Positions 1-11,206 of a stretch of 64,000 nucleotides of DNA are shown here, one piece after another. Source of the stretch: Rhynchosporium graminicola (lineage: Eukaryota; Ascomycota; Leotiomycetes; Helotiales; Ploettnerulaceae). The DNA lies in NCBI GenBank assembly GCA_900074885.1, contig FJUW01000018.1, forward strand, positions 193,748 through 257,747. Reading direction: 5' to 3'. Below the pieces are notes generated by a model. That model saw nothing but the letters and a program-made list of their open reading frames with translations, did not search any database and had not been told where the DNA came from. The position numbers and the translations under genes were made by a program. How positions within the stretch are numbered: the stretch's first letter is position 1; every line of letters starts with the position of its first letter.

Positions 1-127
1 ATCCATCTCGCAGACCTAACCATTCCGCAAGACCTCCCCTTCCCAGCAAATTTGCTGTGATCCCCCCTCCATACATCTTCACTTCACGAGCATCCAACTG
101 ACTCCGAACACACATACGACCGCAATC

Positions 128-1915
128 ATGAGAGAAGTTATTAGCATCAACGGTAAGAAAGCCAGCCAGCCCCTCGACGCGCCGCACACCGCTATCTATC
201 CGCGCCCCTAACATCCTCACACTCTATGCTTTGTTTGTACTGACACGTCTGCCCCATCTAGTCGGTCAAGCCGGTTGCCAAATTGCAAACTCTTGCTGGG
301 AGGTAAGCTCATGATCGTGAAAGGGGCATCTCCGCTGCTTCACCTCCACGACCCCTACCTGCTGTGGCTAACGCGTGATTTTTTCACAACAGCTTTACTG
401 CCTTGAGCATGGTATCCAGGTAAGCATTTCTTCGCCCTCAACTGTCCTGCAGATACCTGCTGCACTTCTGAAGCTCTTTCTAATATGCTATACTACAGCC
501 TGATGGATACTTGACCGAAGAGCGAAAGGCCGCCGAGCCTGATCAAGGTTTCAGCACCTTCTTCTCCGAGACTGGTAAATACAAGATACAACTCCTTGAA
601 GATGATGTCTAACGCGTCTACGCTCCGCAGGTCAAGGAAAATATGTCCCTAGAACCATCTACTGCGATCTCGAACCCAATGTCGTCGATGAGGTCCGAAC
701 TGGTACATACCGTAGCTTATTCCACCCGGAGCAAATGATCACTGGAAAGGAGGATGCCTCAAATAACTACGCCCGTGGTCACTACACTGTTGGAAAGGAG
801 TTGATCGATCAAGTTTTGGACAAGGTTCGACACGTTGCCGATAACTGCTCCGGGCTCCAGGGTTTCCTCGTCTTCCACTCCTTCGGTGGTGGAACCGGTT
901 CTGGTTTCGGTGCTCTTCTCATGGAGCGTTTGTCCGTCGATTTCGGCAAGAAGGTCAAGTTGGAGTTCTGTGTTTACCCAGCTCCCCAAACTGCCACCTC
1001 CGTTGTCGAGCCATACAACTCCATCCTTACCACACACACCACACTTGAGCACTCCGATTGTTCATTCATGGTAGATAACGAGGCCATCTACGACATCTGC
1101 CGCAGAAACCTCGGTCTCGAACGCCCCAACTACGAGAACTTGAACCGCCTGATTGCTCAAGGTATGTCTGGTACACTGGAACCTTTGTCAAAAAAGTGCT
1201 AATCAATGGACAGTTGTCTCCTCCATTACCGCCTCCCTCCGTTTCGATGGGTCCCTCAATGTTGACCTTAACGAATTCCAGACTAACTTGGTTCCATACC
1301 CACGTATCCATTTCCCTCTCGTCGCCTACGCCCCAGTTGTCTCTGCCGCCAAAGCTTCTCATGAGGCGAACTCGGTCCAGGAGATCTCCATGTCCTGCTT
1401 TGAGCCAAACAACCAGATGGTTAAGTGCGACCCCCGCAACGGAAAGTACATGGCCACTTGCTTGTTGTACCGTGGTGATGTCGTTACCAAGGACGTCCAC
1501 GGAGCTGTTGCCACTCTCAAGACTAAGCGCACAATTCAATTCGTTGACTGGTGCCCAACTGGTTTCAAGATCGGTATCTGCTACCAGCCACCTGAGATGG
1601 TCCCCAATGGTGATTTGGCTAAGGTCAATCGTGCTGTGTGAGTCATATTGTTCTATTGACATGTCGTTTTGCTAACATAGAAACAGCTGCATGCTTTCCA
1701 ACACTACCGCTATTGCCGAGGCCTGGTCCGCTCTCTCTCATAAGTTCGATCTCATGTACTCTAAGCGTGCCTTCGTCCATTGGTATGTCGGTGAGGGAAT
1801 GGAGGAAGGTGAATTCTCCGAGGCCCGCGAGGATCTTGCTGCGCTTGAGCGTGATTACGAGGAGGTTGCGACGGATTCTCTTGAGGGTGACGATGGAGCT
1901 GAAGCCGAGTACTAA
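128..1915 (+). CDS. alpha-tubulin
   Basis: Alpha subunit of the tubulin dimer that polymerises into microtubules. Seven exons are read: 128-152, 262-302, 393-419, 499-574, 631-1161, 1214-1637 and 1687-1915. They give 450 residues, the usual family length. The start MREVISIN, the GTP-binding loop GGGTGSG (bases about 889-906), the segment [10 protein letters not shown] and an acidic tail ending in EAEY with a C-terminal tyrosine are all visible, and every intron is GT-AG with matching phase. The first four exons are very short, which is common in fungal tubulin genes. Bases 1-127 hold 5' leader only. Many filamentous fungi have two alpha-tubulins, and I cannot tell which this is. Confidence 0.97.
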
Positions 1916-2864
1916 GTGGGCTACCTTTCGAGGTTTATGTTTATCTCTTATGGGATCCCATCATACTTGGGAACTAGATCTGATTCTTGACTCGGTAACT
2001 TGATACTTCCTCCGGAGTGTTAGGAGCTTAATCATATTCGGTATGGGGATTAGCGGGACCGAATGTTTCTTTTTCACTGTGGACTTTGCGAAGGGCTTCC
2101 TTCAAACAGAATGACACCAACCCTCTTTGTAATCCGGACCGTAGTCAGTAGGCAAATAAACTGTCAAACAAGCACAAATCTCCCTACAGATCATTCTGAT
2201 ATGAATCAAAACTGCATGCAAATACTAATGAACATTTCCGGAGTTACAGCAGTATCATCTGACCTGCCAAGTATGCTAATGCCGATGCAGTCGTACCGAA
2301 AGTGACGAGAAATCCGGTTTGCACTGCAATCATCTCGGTGTGTTCAATGGTCGTCTTTATCTCCAGTAGGTAGGTTCACGGCTCGTAGTCGAGAAACAGC
2401 AGTCAGACGGGAAGAGGCCAGCCAGCCATATTCATCTCGAGCGAAGCGATGTATGACTTCATGAAACATATTCTCAGAGGATCAAAAATTTGGGTGACTT
2501 TACAAGATTACCTTAAGTTACGTCCTGAGATATCTTTAAATTCCATCAGTGACCGACGACACCGAATAATATATAGTCCAGCCTTGGGAGCCAGTAGTGA
2601 ATTGTGGGGCGGGATATTACGATAGGCTGGGGCTCGGGCTCGTCAAGGTAGCCAGCCTGGCTGCGAGTCCGAGCTTCACTACGTCTCCATCCGTTGCAAC
2701 TTCAACTTCAACTTTCAACCTCAGATCAACCAAGGTCTCATTAATTGCTACGAAGCTTTTATCACATTATAGACCTGGGGTTACAGCTTCATCTCTGCGG
2801 AATTAAGTCGTATTGTCTGTTGGATCGATAAACTTGCTCCAGACGATCCGGAAGCGGAGGCGCG
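1916..2864. other. intergenic region, nothing recognised
   Basis: This 950-base stretch follows the tubulin stop and precedes the EDE1-like start. Only short unconvincing open frames are present. A run of AGGTAGGT-like sequence occurs near 2367 and a CGAAGCG word near 2441, both of which recur elsewhere between genes. It presumably holds the tubulin 3' end and the next promoter. Confidence 0.6.
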
Positions 2865-5800
2865 ATGGCGGAAGACCCAAGTAAGAGTTTATTTACTTTC
2901 GAATGTCGGACTCCCAACCCTCTCATCACAAGATCGAGTCTCGGCGATAGGTTGGAAGGGGCTTTGGAAAGCAGATAGTCAAGCGGACTTGTGTCAAATT
3001 CAATCGGGCAATGTTTTGCTGATGCATTTACAGCAGCGCCGAGCCTGAACCTTACCGCAGAGGAGAAGCGCGTATTTGGACAACTCTTTCGAGAAGCAGA
3101 CTCGGAGAACATCGGCGTCGTGACAGGAGAGGTGGCAGTAAAGTTCTTCGAGAAGACTAGGCTGGAGCCACGTATTTTGGGGGAGGTATGTCTACAAATA
3201 TTCCAGCGCCTGGCAGCCCATCTCTTGGAACAATCAGAGGTGCACTGCTGATGCGTTTCTACGACTTTAGATATGGCAAATTGCGGATAAAGAGAATCGT
3301 GGCCTGCTCACGCCAGCAGGATTTGGCATCGTCTTAAGGTTGATCGGACATTATCAAGCAGGTCGAGACCCAACGCCTGATCTGGCGCTTCGGCCTGGCC
3401 CTCTGCCCAAATTTGATGGTGGATCTGCTCCAGGCATGAGCCCTTCAATACAGCCTCCTCCTGGACCTCCACCAAGCGTAATACAACCTCAAGGCAGTGG
3501 CTCCGGACCCATTCGCGTGCCTCCCTTGACACCTGAAAAGGCTGCTCAATATGCCGGACTATTCGAGAGATCGGGCGCTCAGAATGGTGTACTTCCTGGA
3601 GAGCTTGCGAAGTCGATATTCGAGCGTGCAGGACTACCGAATGATGTCCTAGGCAGAATATGGAACCTGGCTGATACGGAGCAGAAGGGGTCTCTCCAGG
3701 TTACCGAATTTGTGATTGCAATGCATTTATTGGCATCTTTTAAAGCCGGTGCTCTCAGAGCGTTACCAAACTTACTTCCCGCTGGACTTTACGAAGCAGC
3801 AGCTCGTCGTCCCTCTAGCCGGCCATCATCCACTGTTGTTGGCGGTGCGATGTCTGCTATCCCAAGACAATTCAGTGGTGCTGGAGCGGCCCGAACGGGC
3901 AGTCCTTTGAGTCGCCCTGCTTATGTTGCACCACCACAGCAATATCCGCAAATTTCAGGACCTATTGGAGAATGGGCTATCACTCCATCGGATAAACAGA
4001 AGTTCGACGGAATCTATAACAACCTCGACAGAGCAAATAAGGGTTATATCACCGGCGATGAAGCAGTGCCTTTTTTCAGTGAATCTAAACTTCCTGAGGA
4101 AGCTTTGGCCCAAATCTGGGATCTTGCAGATATCAATTCTGCAGGTCACTTGACTAGAGACGAGTTTGCGGTTGCTATGTACTTGATACGACAACAGAGA
4201 GGGAAGCGGGATGGCAGGGACTCTTTGCCAAACGCTCTGCCACAAAACCTGATTCCACCATCTATGCGTAATCAAGCTCATCCTGCACCACTTCCAACAG
4301 CACCAGTCTTTGATGCTGCTCCTCCTCCATCAATGCAAAAATCAGCTGCGGACGACTTGTTTGGCCTCGATGCTTTATCATCACCCGGTCCAGCTCCAGC
4401 CTCAGCCCAGGTCCCACTATCTACTGGAGGTTCGGGCTCATTTGGTGTGAATCGGCAGCTGGATAATGATCCATTCGGTTCGCGCGGACCTATGACCCCA
4501 ACTTCACCAATTGCAAATTCTCCCCAACAACAAAATGTGTTCAAACCTTTTGCTCCTTCGTCCTCTTTTGGACAGAGCTTGAACTACCAAGGCACAGGAG
4601 GCTCTAATAATTCTGGGCCCTCACAGCAGAGATCTTTCCAATCCCAGCAGTCTGGCGCTGAAGACTTACTGGGCGACAACGATCCAGAGATAAGCAAAAG
4701 ACTCACTAATGAAACGAGTGAACTTGCAAATCTATCCAATCAGGTAGGCATGTTATCAAAGCAAATGCAAGATGTCCAAGGTCAACGAGTTGCTTCCCAG
4801 AACGAGTTAAATCAAGCAACCTCTCAAAAGCGTGAGTTCGAAACGCGCCTCACGCAATTACGAAATCTTTATGAAAAAGAAGTCAAGGACGTAAGGAGTT
4901 TACAGGAGCGACTTACTGCCTCTCGGAATGAGACCAAGAAGTTGCAGACCGAAATCGCCATGATCGAAGGCACTCAGTCGGACCTTAGAACCCAGCATCA
5001 ACAGATTTCCACAGCTCTTCAAGCAGACCAGCAGGAGAATGCGAGTTTGAAGGAGCGTATGAAAGATATTAACGCGGAAATCGCCCAATTAAAGCCAGTG
5101 CTGGAGAAGCTTAGGTCAGACGCTCGTCAACAGAAGGGGCTGGTTGCAATTAACAGGAAGCAGCTTGCAACAAACGAAGGAGAAAGAGAAAAATTGAAGA
5201 CCGAGGCCGATGAACTGAACAAGAGTATCGAAGAGGACACCAAATCTCACGCTTCTGCTCCAAGAGCTCATAGTCAAGTGCAAAGCCCAGCTCCCGTTGC
5301 AAGCCCTGCGCTTTCTACTATGAGCGCCAACAACCCTTTCTTTCGTCGCCAGGGTAGCTCAGTAGACATGACCAACTCGCAATACGCGGCTTCTCCTGGT
5401 GCAAACCAGCAAGGCGATCGCTCTTTTGAGAATGTCTTTGGTCCATCGTTTGGTGGTGCTGCTGCGGCTGGTGGTACCGAAGCTCCACCGACAAGCTTCA
5501 GACAAGACAGTACCCGCTCTCCTTCCATCAGTTCCGCGTCCGCATTTCCACCAATTCGGTCTCAGACGACAGGAGGAAGCGGTTTTGGTTCCCAGACTTC
5601 TTCGCCTCCTCAAACCGCCAACCGAGAGCTGCCATCAACCAATATCCCTCCACCACCTCCAGAGTCAAGACAAATCAGTTCTAGCTTTTTACCATTTCCC
5701 AGTCATGTTGACTCGATAACTTCTTCCAAACAGGTATCAGCTCCCAACAGTCGTTCGGGAGATGGATTTACTGGTGCTGATACCCCCACAAATTATATGG

Positions 5801-7243
5801 TAACAACTCCAGCAGGCTCATCCGCTGCAGGCCCATCAGAAAATGCCAGAGCTGTATCTCCTAGTGTTGAGGGCAACAACAATCCAGCTCTTCCTGTTAC
5901 AGACCACAAAGACCCCATTCCTGGAGCCTTCCCAGGTGACGCGAACTCTACTATTGCTGCAACACCAACTGGTGGAAGCACGCTAAGTGACGCCACGACT
6001 GATCCCTTTACAATGATCAAGGCGCCAGAGCGAACTGGAACCGCTAAGGACGACTTCGATTCTGCTTTCGCTGGGTTTGGAGGCGCTGCCAAGAAGCAAG
6101 AACGCTCAAATACCGGAAACTCCTCTGCCTCCGGATCGGTAGCTGCAGCTCCAGCCGGGTTCAACAAGGAGTTTCCACCCATCGCCGAACTTGCAGATGA
6201 CGACGACAGTGATAGCAATAGCGAGGGTGGTGGCTTTGATGATGATTTCGCACCGGCGTCTCCCGGTCACGCCAGGAAGATTAGCGGGTCGCAGGCACCT
6301 GCTCCAAACGGTGGAAATGATATGCTAGCCGCGAGACCGATAGCAACACAGCAATCTTCTGCATTGAGTATTGGTACAGGTCCCCCGACACCTGGTGCTC
6401 AAGCTTCCCCTCCGGCATACGACAAAACAGTTTCTTCAATCGATCAGGCACACGTGGAAGCTCAACAGTATATGGGACTCCTCCCCTCACGCGAGGTTCT
6501 AACCCCGACCTCCGCCTCACCTGATCAGACGTCAGGGCCCTTATCGACTGGACAGTCACCATTTGGCATCGCATCGACTTCGGCTCAACCGGTGGCTCCT
6601 CCCAAGATACCATTTGACGATGACTTTGATGAGTTCGATGGACTCGAAGATGCTAAAGAGGGAGATGCCGACGACGAGTTTGCCAATATCTCTGCTCACG
6701 ATCGATCAGGTCTCGATGACTTTAACCCGATGTTTGACAACCCGCCACAGTCAAAAGACCAGGAACTTAATCAGCATGTCGCCCAATCAAGTAATGGCCC
6801 TGAAGGAAGTAATAATGCCTTCGGAGACTTCACTCAATCGGCGAGCACTACTCAGCCAACAGTCACCGACCCTCCTGTTAATGATAATCAAGATTGGGAC
6901 GCCATCTTCGCCGGTCTAGATGATGCTCCACCAGTACCCACTGATGCTCCCAAAGTTACAGAAATCAGCAAGCCGCTAGGTAACGGCACCTCGACCAGCT
7001 CACCAACAACAAGCCGACCTGCACTCGGCAGAGCTCTCACTGAAGCTGGCGTGCACGATGACCCCATCCTGAAAAATCTGACCGGGATGGGTTATCCCAG
7101 AAATGACGCGTTAGCCGCGTTGGAGAAGTACGATTACAATCTGGAAAGGGTAGGTTCTCAACATTTTTCTTATTGACAAAAGAGCAAATTTTCTAACATG
7201 AGTATGCTTCTAGGCTGCGAATTACCTCGCTAGTCAGTCTTGA
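2865..7243 (+). CDS. EDE1: EH-domain endocytic scaffold (EDE1/Eps15-like)
   Basis: Early-arriving scaffold of clathrin-mediated endocytosis at the plasma membrane. Exons 2865-2880, 3034-3185, 3271-7149 and 7214-7243 give about 1,358 residues, close to yeast Ede1. Three EH domains lie near residues 10-90, 142-230 and 293-390, each with an EF-hand-like WxxAD segment (IWQIADKE, IWNLADTE, IWDLADIN). A Pro/Gln-rich linker is followed by a coiled coil (about 525-715), a long disordered Ser/Pro/acidic region with NPF and DPF-type peptides, and a C-terminal UBA domain (about 1316-1355, GMGYPRNDALAAL) that ends in the last 30-base exon. EH domains bind NPF peptides and the UBA binds ubiquitin in this family. 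The first coding exon is only 16 bases, and intron 1 ends in a CAGCAG double acceptor. Confidence 0.93.
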
Positions 7244-8103
7244 TTAGCTTTATGTGTGGACGGGGATTGAGAGGGATTTCTACGGCATATGCATAGTTTA
7301 ATGAACCAGATTGGTAGTGGTGTGGAAGGGGTAGCTGTATTCTGTGTGGAGATGTTTACACATAGCAAGCATTTTCTGAATTTGATTTGATTTATCGTCG
7401 CTGATATCTCTTGGGAGTATCCATATCTCTCTGATTATGTTGGCAGGCCATCTGTGATTTGACTTCCATTGCTCCTCGGTTGTGTTTTCGTACCTAAATA
7501 GCTGGTTAGGGCCACTACTCACCCAAGGAATTGACTCCTACTCATCATGACCAAGAGTTTTGATGCATTTTCGGCCCTTATGCTACCCATTGGTAGTACC
7601 TACTAATTCTATCGATCTGATAATTCATAAGTAATACCTTCCTCTCTATATACTAATGAAAGTAATTTGTACGTGCACGGGATTCGCACCCAGCGTTCAT
7701 CTTGTACAGATACTCTTCAAGTTGCATCACTCTAACGATGATATTGACTGAATACTTCCGTGGCCAGACAACAGAAAAAGACATGAAATCTTTAATGAAG
7801 GAAGGCCATCCATCAATGTTTAAATCATTCCAAAGCCGTATTTTTAAGCTATCGACATCTCCTGTGAGTCTCCGGAACAGTCCATATGACATGGATTCAG
7901 GCAATGGGACAGTCAGCTTGTCTAAGTCACGTCGGACTTTATCAACATATCTAAGACTGAATCGTTAGCAGAAGCTAGGTATCGAGCCCGGTAGATAAAT
8001 GCTTATAGTTAATACGCTCTACAATATCCTGCGTATATCGCTAAAAGATGATATAAACACGGCAACCAAGCTACACAAATACATCTATCAAACACAGCAA
8101 AAT
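7244..8103. other. intergenic region with a possible gene fragment
   Basis: The region between the EDE1-like stop and the convergent permease stop. The first 400 bases show nothing beyond presumed 3' sequence. The stretch 7653-7950 holds a minus-strand open frame described separately. The minus-strand motif GGGTGCGAATCCC near 7678-7690 resembles a tRNA T-arm, but no tRNA can be folded around it. Confidence 0.5.
7653..7950 (-). pseudogene. orphan exon-like open frame, unknown
   Basis: On the minus strand an open frame of roughly 95 codons is preceded by an intron-like 3' end: GCTAAC branch-like sequence, then TTCAG, just upstream of 7950. The predicted peptide is rich in ordinary protein composition (segments such as PLPESMSYGLFRRLTGDVDS and NDLNIDGWPSFIKDFMSF), unlike most random frames in this window. 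I do not recognise the family. No upstream exon can be placed, because the permease 3' end begins about 100 bases further upstream on the same strand. It may be a relic of a duplicated gene, an unrecognised last exon, or chance. Confidence 0.28.
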
Positions 8104-9897
8104 CTACAACATCTCCGACTTCTTACCTCCAACACTCCCGTCACTCCCGTCAATCTTCTCGGTCATGACACGGCCCATGCCACCCACGATCTCCCCATCA
8201 TTCTCAGCTCCGACATCAACCGGAACAGGCGGGCCTGTGAATTCCTTTCGGCCCCGAATGATATACCAAATCACACTAATCATCGCGAATCCCATGAACA
8301 CTACAGAAGCATAATTCATACTTATCGCCGTAACCGGAATCGCAGTCGGCATGCAAAATAGCACGATGGCAAGCACGATCCATGCGATTGTCGCAGCGTT
8401 GATGAAGAATCCGAATTTGCCAAGTGAGAATGATGAATGGCGGACGGCGCGACGGCCGCGGAGTAGAGAGACGAGAATAGGGATTCCATAGGAGACGGAG
8501 AGGCAAATCGTGGCGACGCCGGTGAAGGCGTTGAAGGCGGATGTGCTGCCGAAGTAGATGCAACCGAGGATACAGTCGACGATCGTGGAGAGGAAGAGGC
8601 CGTTGAGAGGGATGTCGTATTTGGGTGATACTTTCCTCCATAAAGTGGAGCCTGGGATGGCGCCGTCACGCGCGAAGGCATAGGTGCAGCGAGATGCGGC
8701 AGTGAGGGCACCGACGCCGGCGAAAAAGAGAATTCCGAGGATGAGGAACACTATTCGAAATGTCAGGATTGTGTTGGTTTGATATTGTGAGGAAGGAAGG
8801 GCTTGGTGTTACAAGGGGCAGGGCTGTACTTACGGAGAGCAAAACCGCCGCCTGCGGACCCGGTTGCGATCTTGAAGACGAGACCGATCGGCTGTCCGTT
8901 CGCGACGGAAAGGAGGAGAGGGACGTCTGGGAGAATGAAAAGGATGGGAATGAGATAAATGAGGCCTGTGAGGCCGGCGGCTGCTACCGAGAGGACCATT
9001 GCCTTGGGAACTTCGCGCTGGGGATTTTGGACTTCTTCGCACATGGAGGCAACCATTCCGTACCCAGTAAGAGTGTCTAAAGTTGTGTTAGTGATTTGAC
9101 TTTCGTACATACGTCTGGGATCGCTTACAAGCTGCTTGAAGAAGACCAACAAACCATGCCCAACCAGATGGCCAGCCAGAGGCGGAAGCATCAAAATGGG
9201 CAAACACAAATCCGGCACTTCGACGATCATCCGACATGACAAGAACGGTAACAATGATAATAAGAACCGAAGCACCAGTCCAGTAAATACATATCTTGTT
9301 GATCAGATCCAGGTGCTTAGCTAAAAACACATTGACGAGAACGGCGATAGACATGACTCCCCAGAACATCAAAACAGTCTGCCATTGCGTGGCTACGAAA
9401 TCCGGCTTAAAGATGGTGATGGCTGAGAGAATCAATTGGGCGCCTGAGAAGTTGATACTCAGAGTGACGGTCCAATTACCAACGAGTGTAAACCATCCAG
9501 TAGTCCACGAAACCAAAGGAGCGTATTTCTTTGTTGATAACATGGCTGACCAGTAATAAACACCACCTGAAGTAGGATACACGGCACAAATTTCGGCTAG
9601 TGAGGCGGCGATGCTGAGCGAAATAATGGATACGAATATCCAACCGTACAAGACAGTCACAGACTGGCCATCCGTTAAAGAGATGGCCATAGTCGTACTC
9701 AGACCGAAAGGAACGGCCATAATGGCAAAAGACCTGTTGACATGTTAGTATGATATTGAGCACGTAAGAGGGGGTACATACAATCCGAGGATAGACATCA
9801 TGGACAATGATCGCGGTAATTCGGATTTGTAGCCCATGTTTTCGAGAGCTGTGTCGGCATTGGCGATATTGCCGTCATTGTGGGCGATTGAAGCCAT
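8104..9897 (-). CDS. APC-family permease (choline/GABA/amino-acid type)
   Basis: Twelve-helix plasma-membrane transporter of the amino acid-polyamine-organocation superfamily, closest by eye to fungal choline (Hnm1) and GABA (Uga4) permeases. Minus-strand exons are 9897-9782, 9733-9129, 9076-8834 and 8750-8104, giving 536 residues, the usual length. The family signature near the first helix (AIMAVPFGLSTTMAISL), ASLAEICAVYPTSGGVYYW and the central GYGMVASMCEEVQNPQREVP segment are intact, and all splice phases agree. The C-terminal cytosolic tail is short and polar. The substrate cannot be decided from sequence: choline, GABA or another amine are all possible. The start was chosen because it gives the usual short polar N-terminus before helix 1. 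Confidence 0.92.
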
Positions 9898-10323
9898 GAC
9901 TGGCTGGCTGAAGTGCTTGAGTTGTTATGCTGTTCTTCTTCCCCTGGACAGATTCGCGAAGCACAAGAGCGGTCGGGATCCAAATAAATCGACAACGGGA
10001 TCGAGGTCACGGCTTGCTATATACGGGCAAGGCACCTCCCTCACTCGCCCGGGATCTCCGCAAGGGATGAATTAAACCCCGAGTAATGATAACGCGTAAC
10101 GTGTAAATATCGGATAAGAGAGAGCGCGGAGAGTACCTAGGGGAGAGGAATGGATGTACAGTAGATGCGCTCGGTCACTTCTTAGATAATAGATAAGGTA
10201 AGGTTAAAAAGAGGGTAGGGTAGGGCAGAGCAGGGTTTCCATATCAGCACCAATCGATCGCCGCTGTCACTCCAACCCGTCATACCAGGTACCTACTTCT
10301 ATCAAGCTAAAACATTCCAATTC

Positions 10324-10349
10324 TAGGTAATTTAGGTAATTTAGGTAAT
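10324..10349. repeat. tandem TAGGTAATT x3
   Basis: Three adjacent copies of the nine-base unit TAGGTAATT, the last one a base short, lie in the divergent promoter region upstream of the permease. The unit contains the AGGTA word common between genes in this window. It could be slippage or a regulatory cluster. Confidence 0.8.
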
Positions 10350-10642
10350 CCCAAGAACGAGGATATGTGGTGTAAAAAGCGGGTTGAAACTTGACAGCAA
10401 ATCATACGACCACTACCTACCTAGGTACGTAATAAGCTTCGTTCACACTTGGCAGGTCTGGGCCCCGTGAGAATGGAGCCTTTATGTTTGCGGCTTCACC
10501 GAGAGGCCAATGGGAGAGAACGTGGCTTGATAACAAAGCGAAGAATCACTCTGTAAGCCAACGGCTGCGATGGCTTGTGGAAATATGTCGATGTGCACTT
10601 TTGAAGTTTGATGGCGGTGCAGTTGAGCTCGATAAAGCTCAA

Positions 10643-10663
10643 GGTCCATGGTCCATGGTCCAT
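10643..10663. repeat. tandem GGTCCAT x3
   Basis: Three perfect adjacent copies of GGTCCAT followed by GG. Each junction creates the palindrome CCATGG. It sits in the SEY1/permease divergent intergenic region. It is probably slippage-derived; no function can be assigned. Confidence 0.85.
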
Positions 10664-11206
10664 GGCGTTATTCACAGTCTATAATAGACTAGTAGGACAG
10701 CTCCACCTTCCCCTGAATATAGAGGCGGCTGTGTATCTATGTCCCTGAATTAGATTATGAAATGGGACAGAAGCGTACATTTCTGGCTATGTTCACAAGT
10801 CTTGCCGAGAGACTGGAAGTACCGGGAAAAGTAAACAAGTCGCTCGGCTAACTCAGTAAGGAGCATCGATCCTAGAGTATTCTGCAAATAAGGTAATGAA
10901 AGAAGGAAGGAATAGCCTTTATTTTTATTGTGGATAATCACGTGCCAAATCGGATGCACTAAGCTTATTTCGGCCTCCACTGATGTCTTTATCTCGGCAT
11001 CGGCTTCCCAGTGGCCGTGCCCGAAATGTGCAGTCCAGTCTAGGCCAGGCCATCCCATCCCGTCTCGAGGCTTGTGACAAGGAGGGAGTACCTTAGGTAT
11101 ACCTACCCATCTATAGTCGCAACGTCACGTCACAAGACAAGGCCCTTTGACCCAGATTTGTTCAAGTGCAACTCACCTGACGCTGCCCTGCCCAGAGCCA
11201 TTTATC

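Larger units (their letters stand above)
9898..11206. other. intergenic region with short tandem repeats
   Basis: A 1.3 kb divergent promoter region between the permease and SEY1. No convincing gene is seen. It contains three copies of TAGGTAATT at 10324-10349, three copies of GGTCCAT at 10643-10663, and several AGGTA/TACCT words. The permease promoter and the SEY1 promoter must both lie here. Confidence 0.65.

Noticed and set aside
1066..1662. 198-codon minus-strand frame opposite alpha-tubulin
   Set aside because: It is an antisense shadow of a highly biased coding exon and spans a real tubulin intron.
7660..7740. tRNA-like T-arm GGGTGCGAATCCC on the minus strand
   Set aside because: The arm pairs poorly at its base, and no D arm, anticodon arm or acceptor stem can be placed at tRNA spacing.
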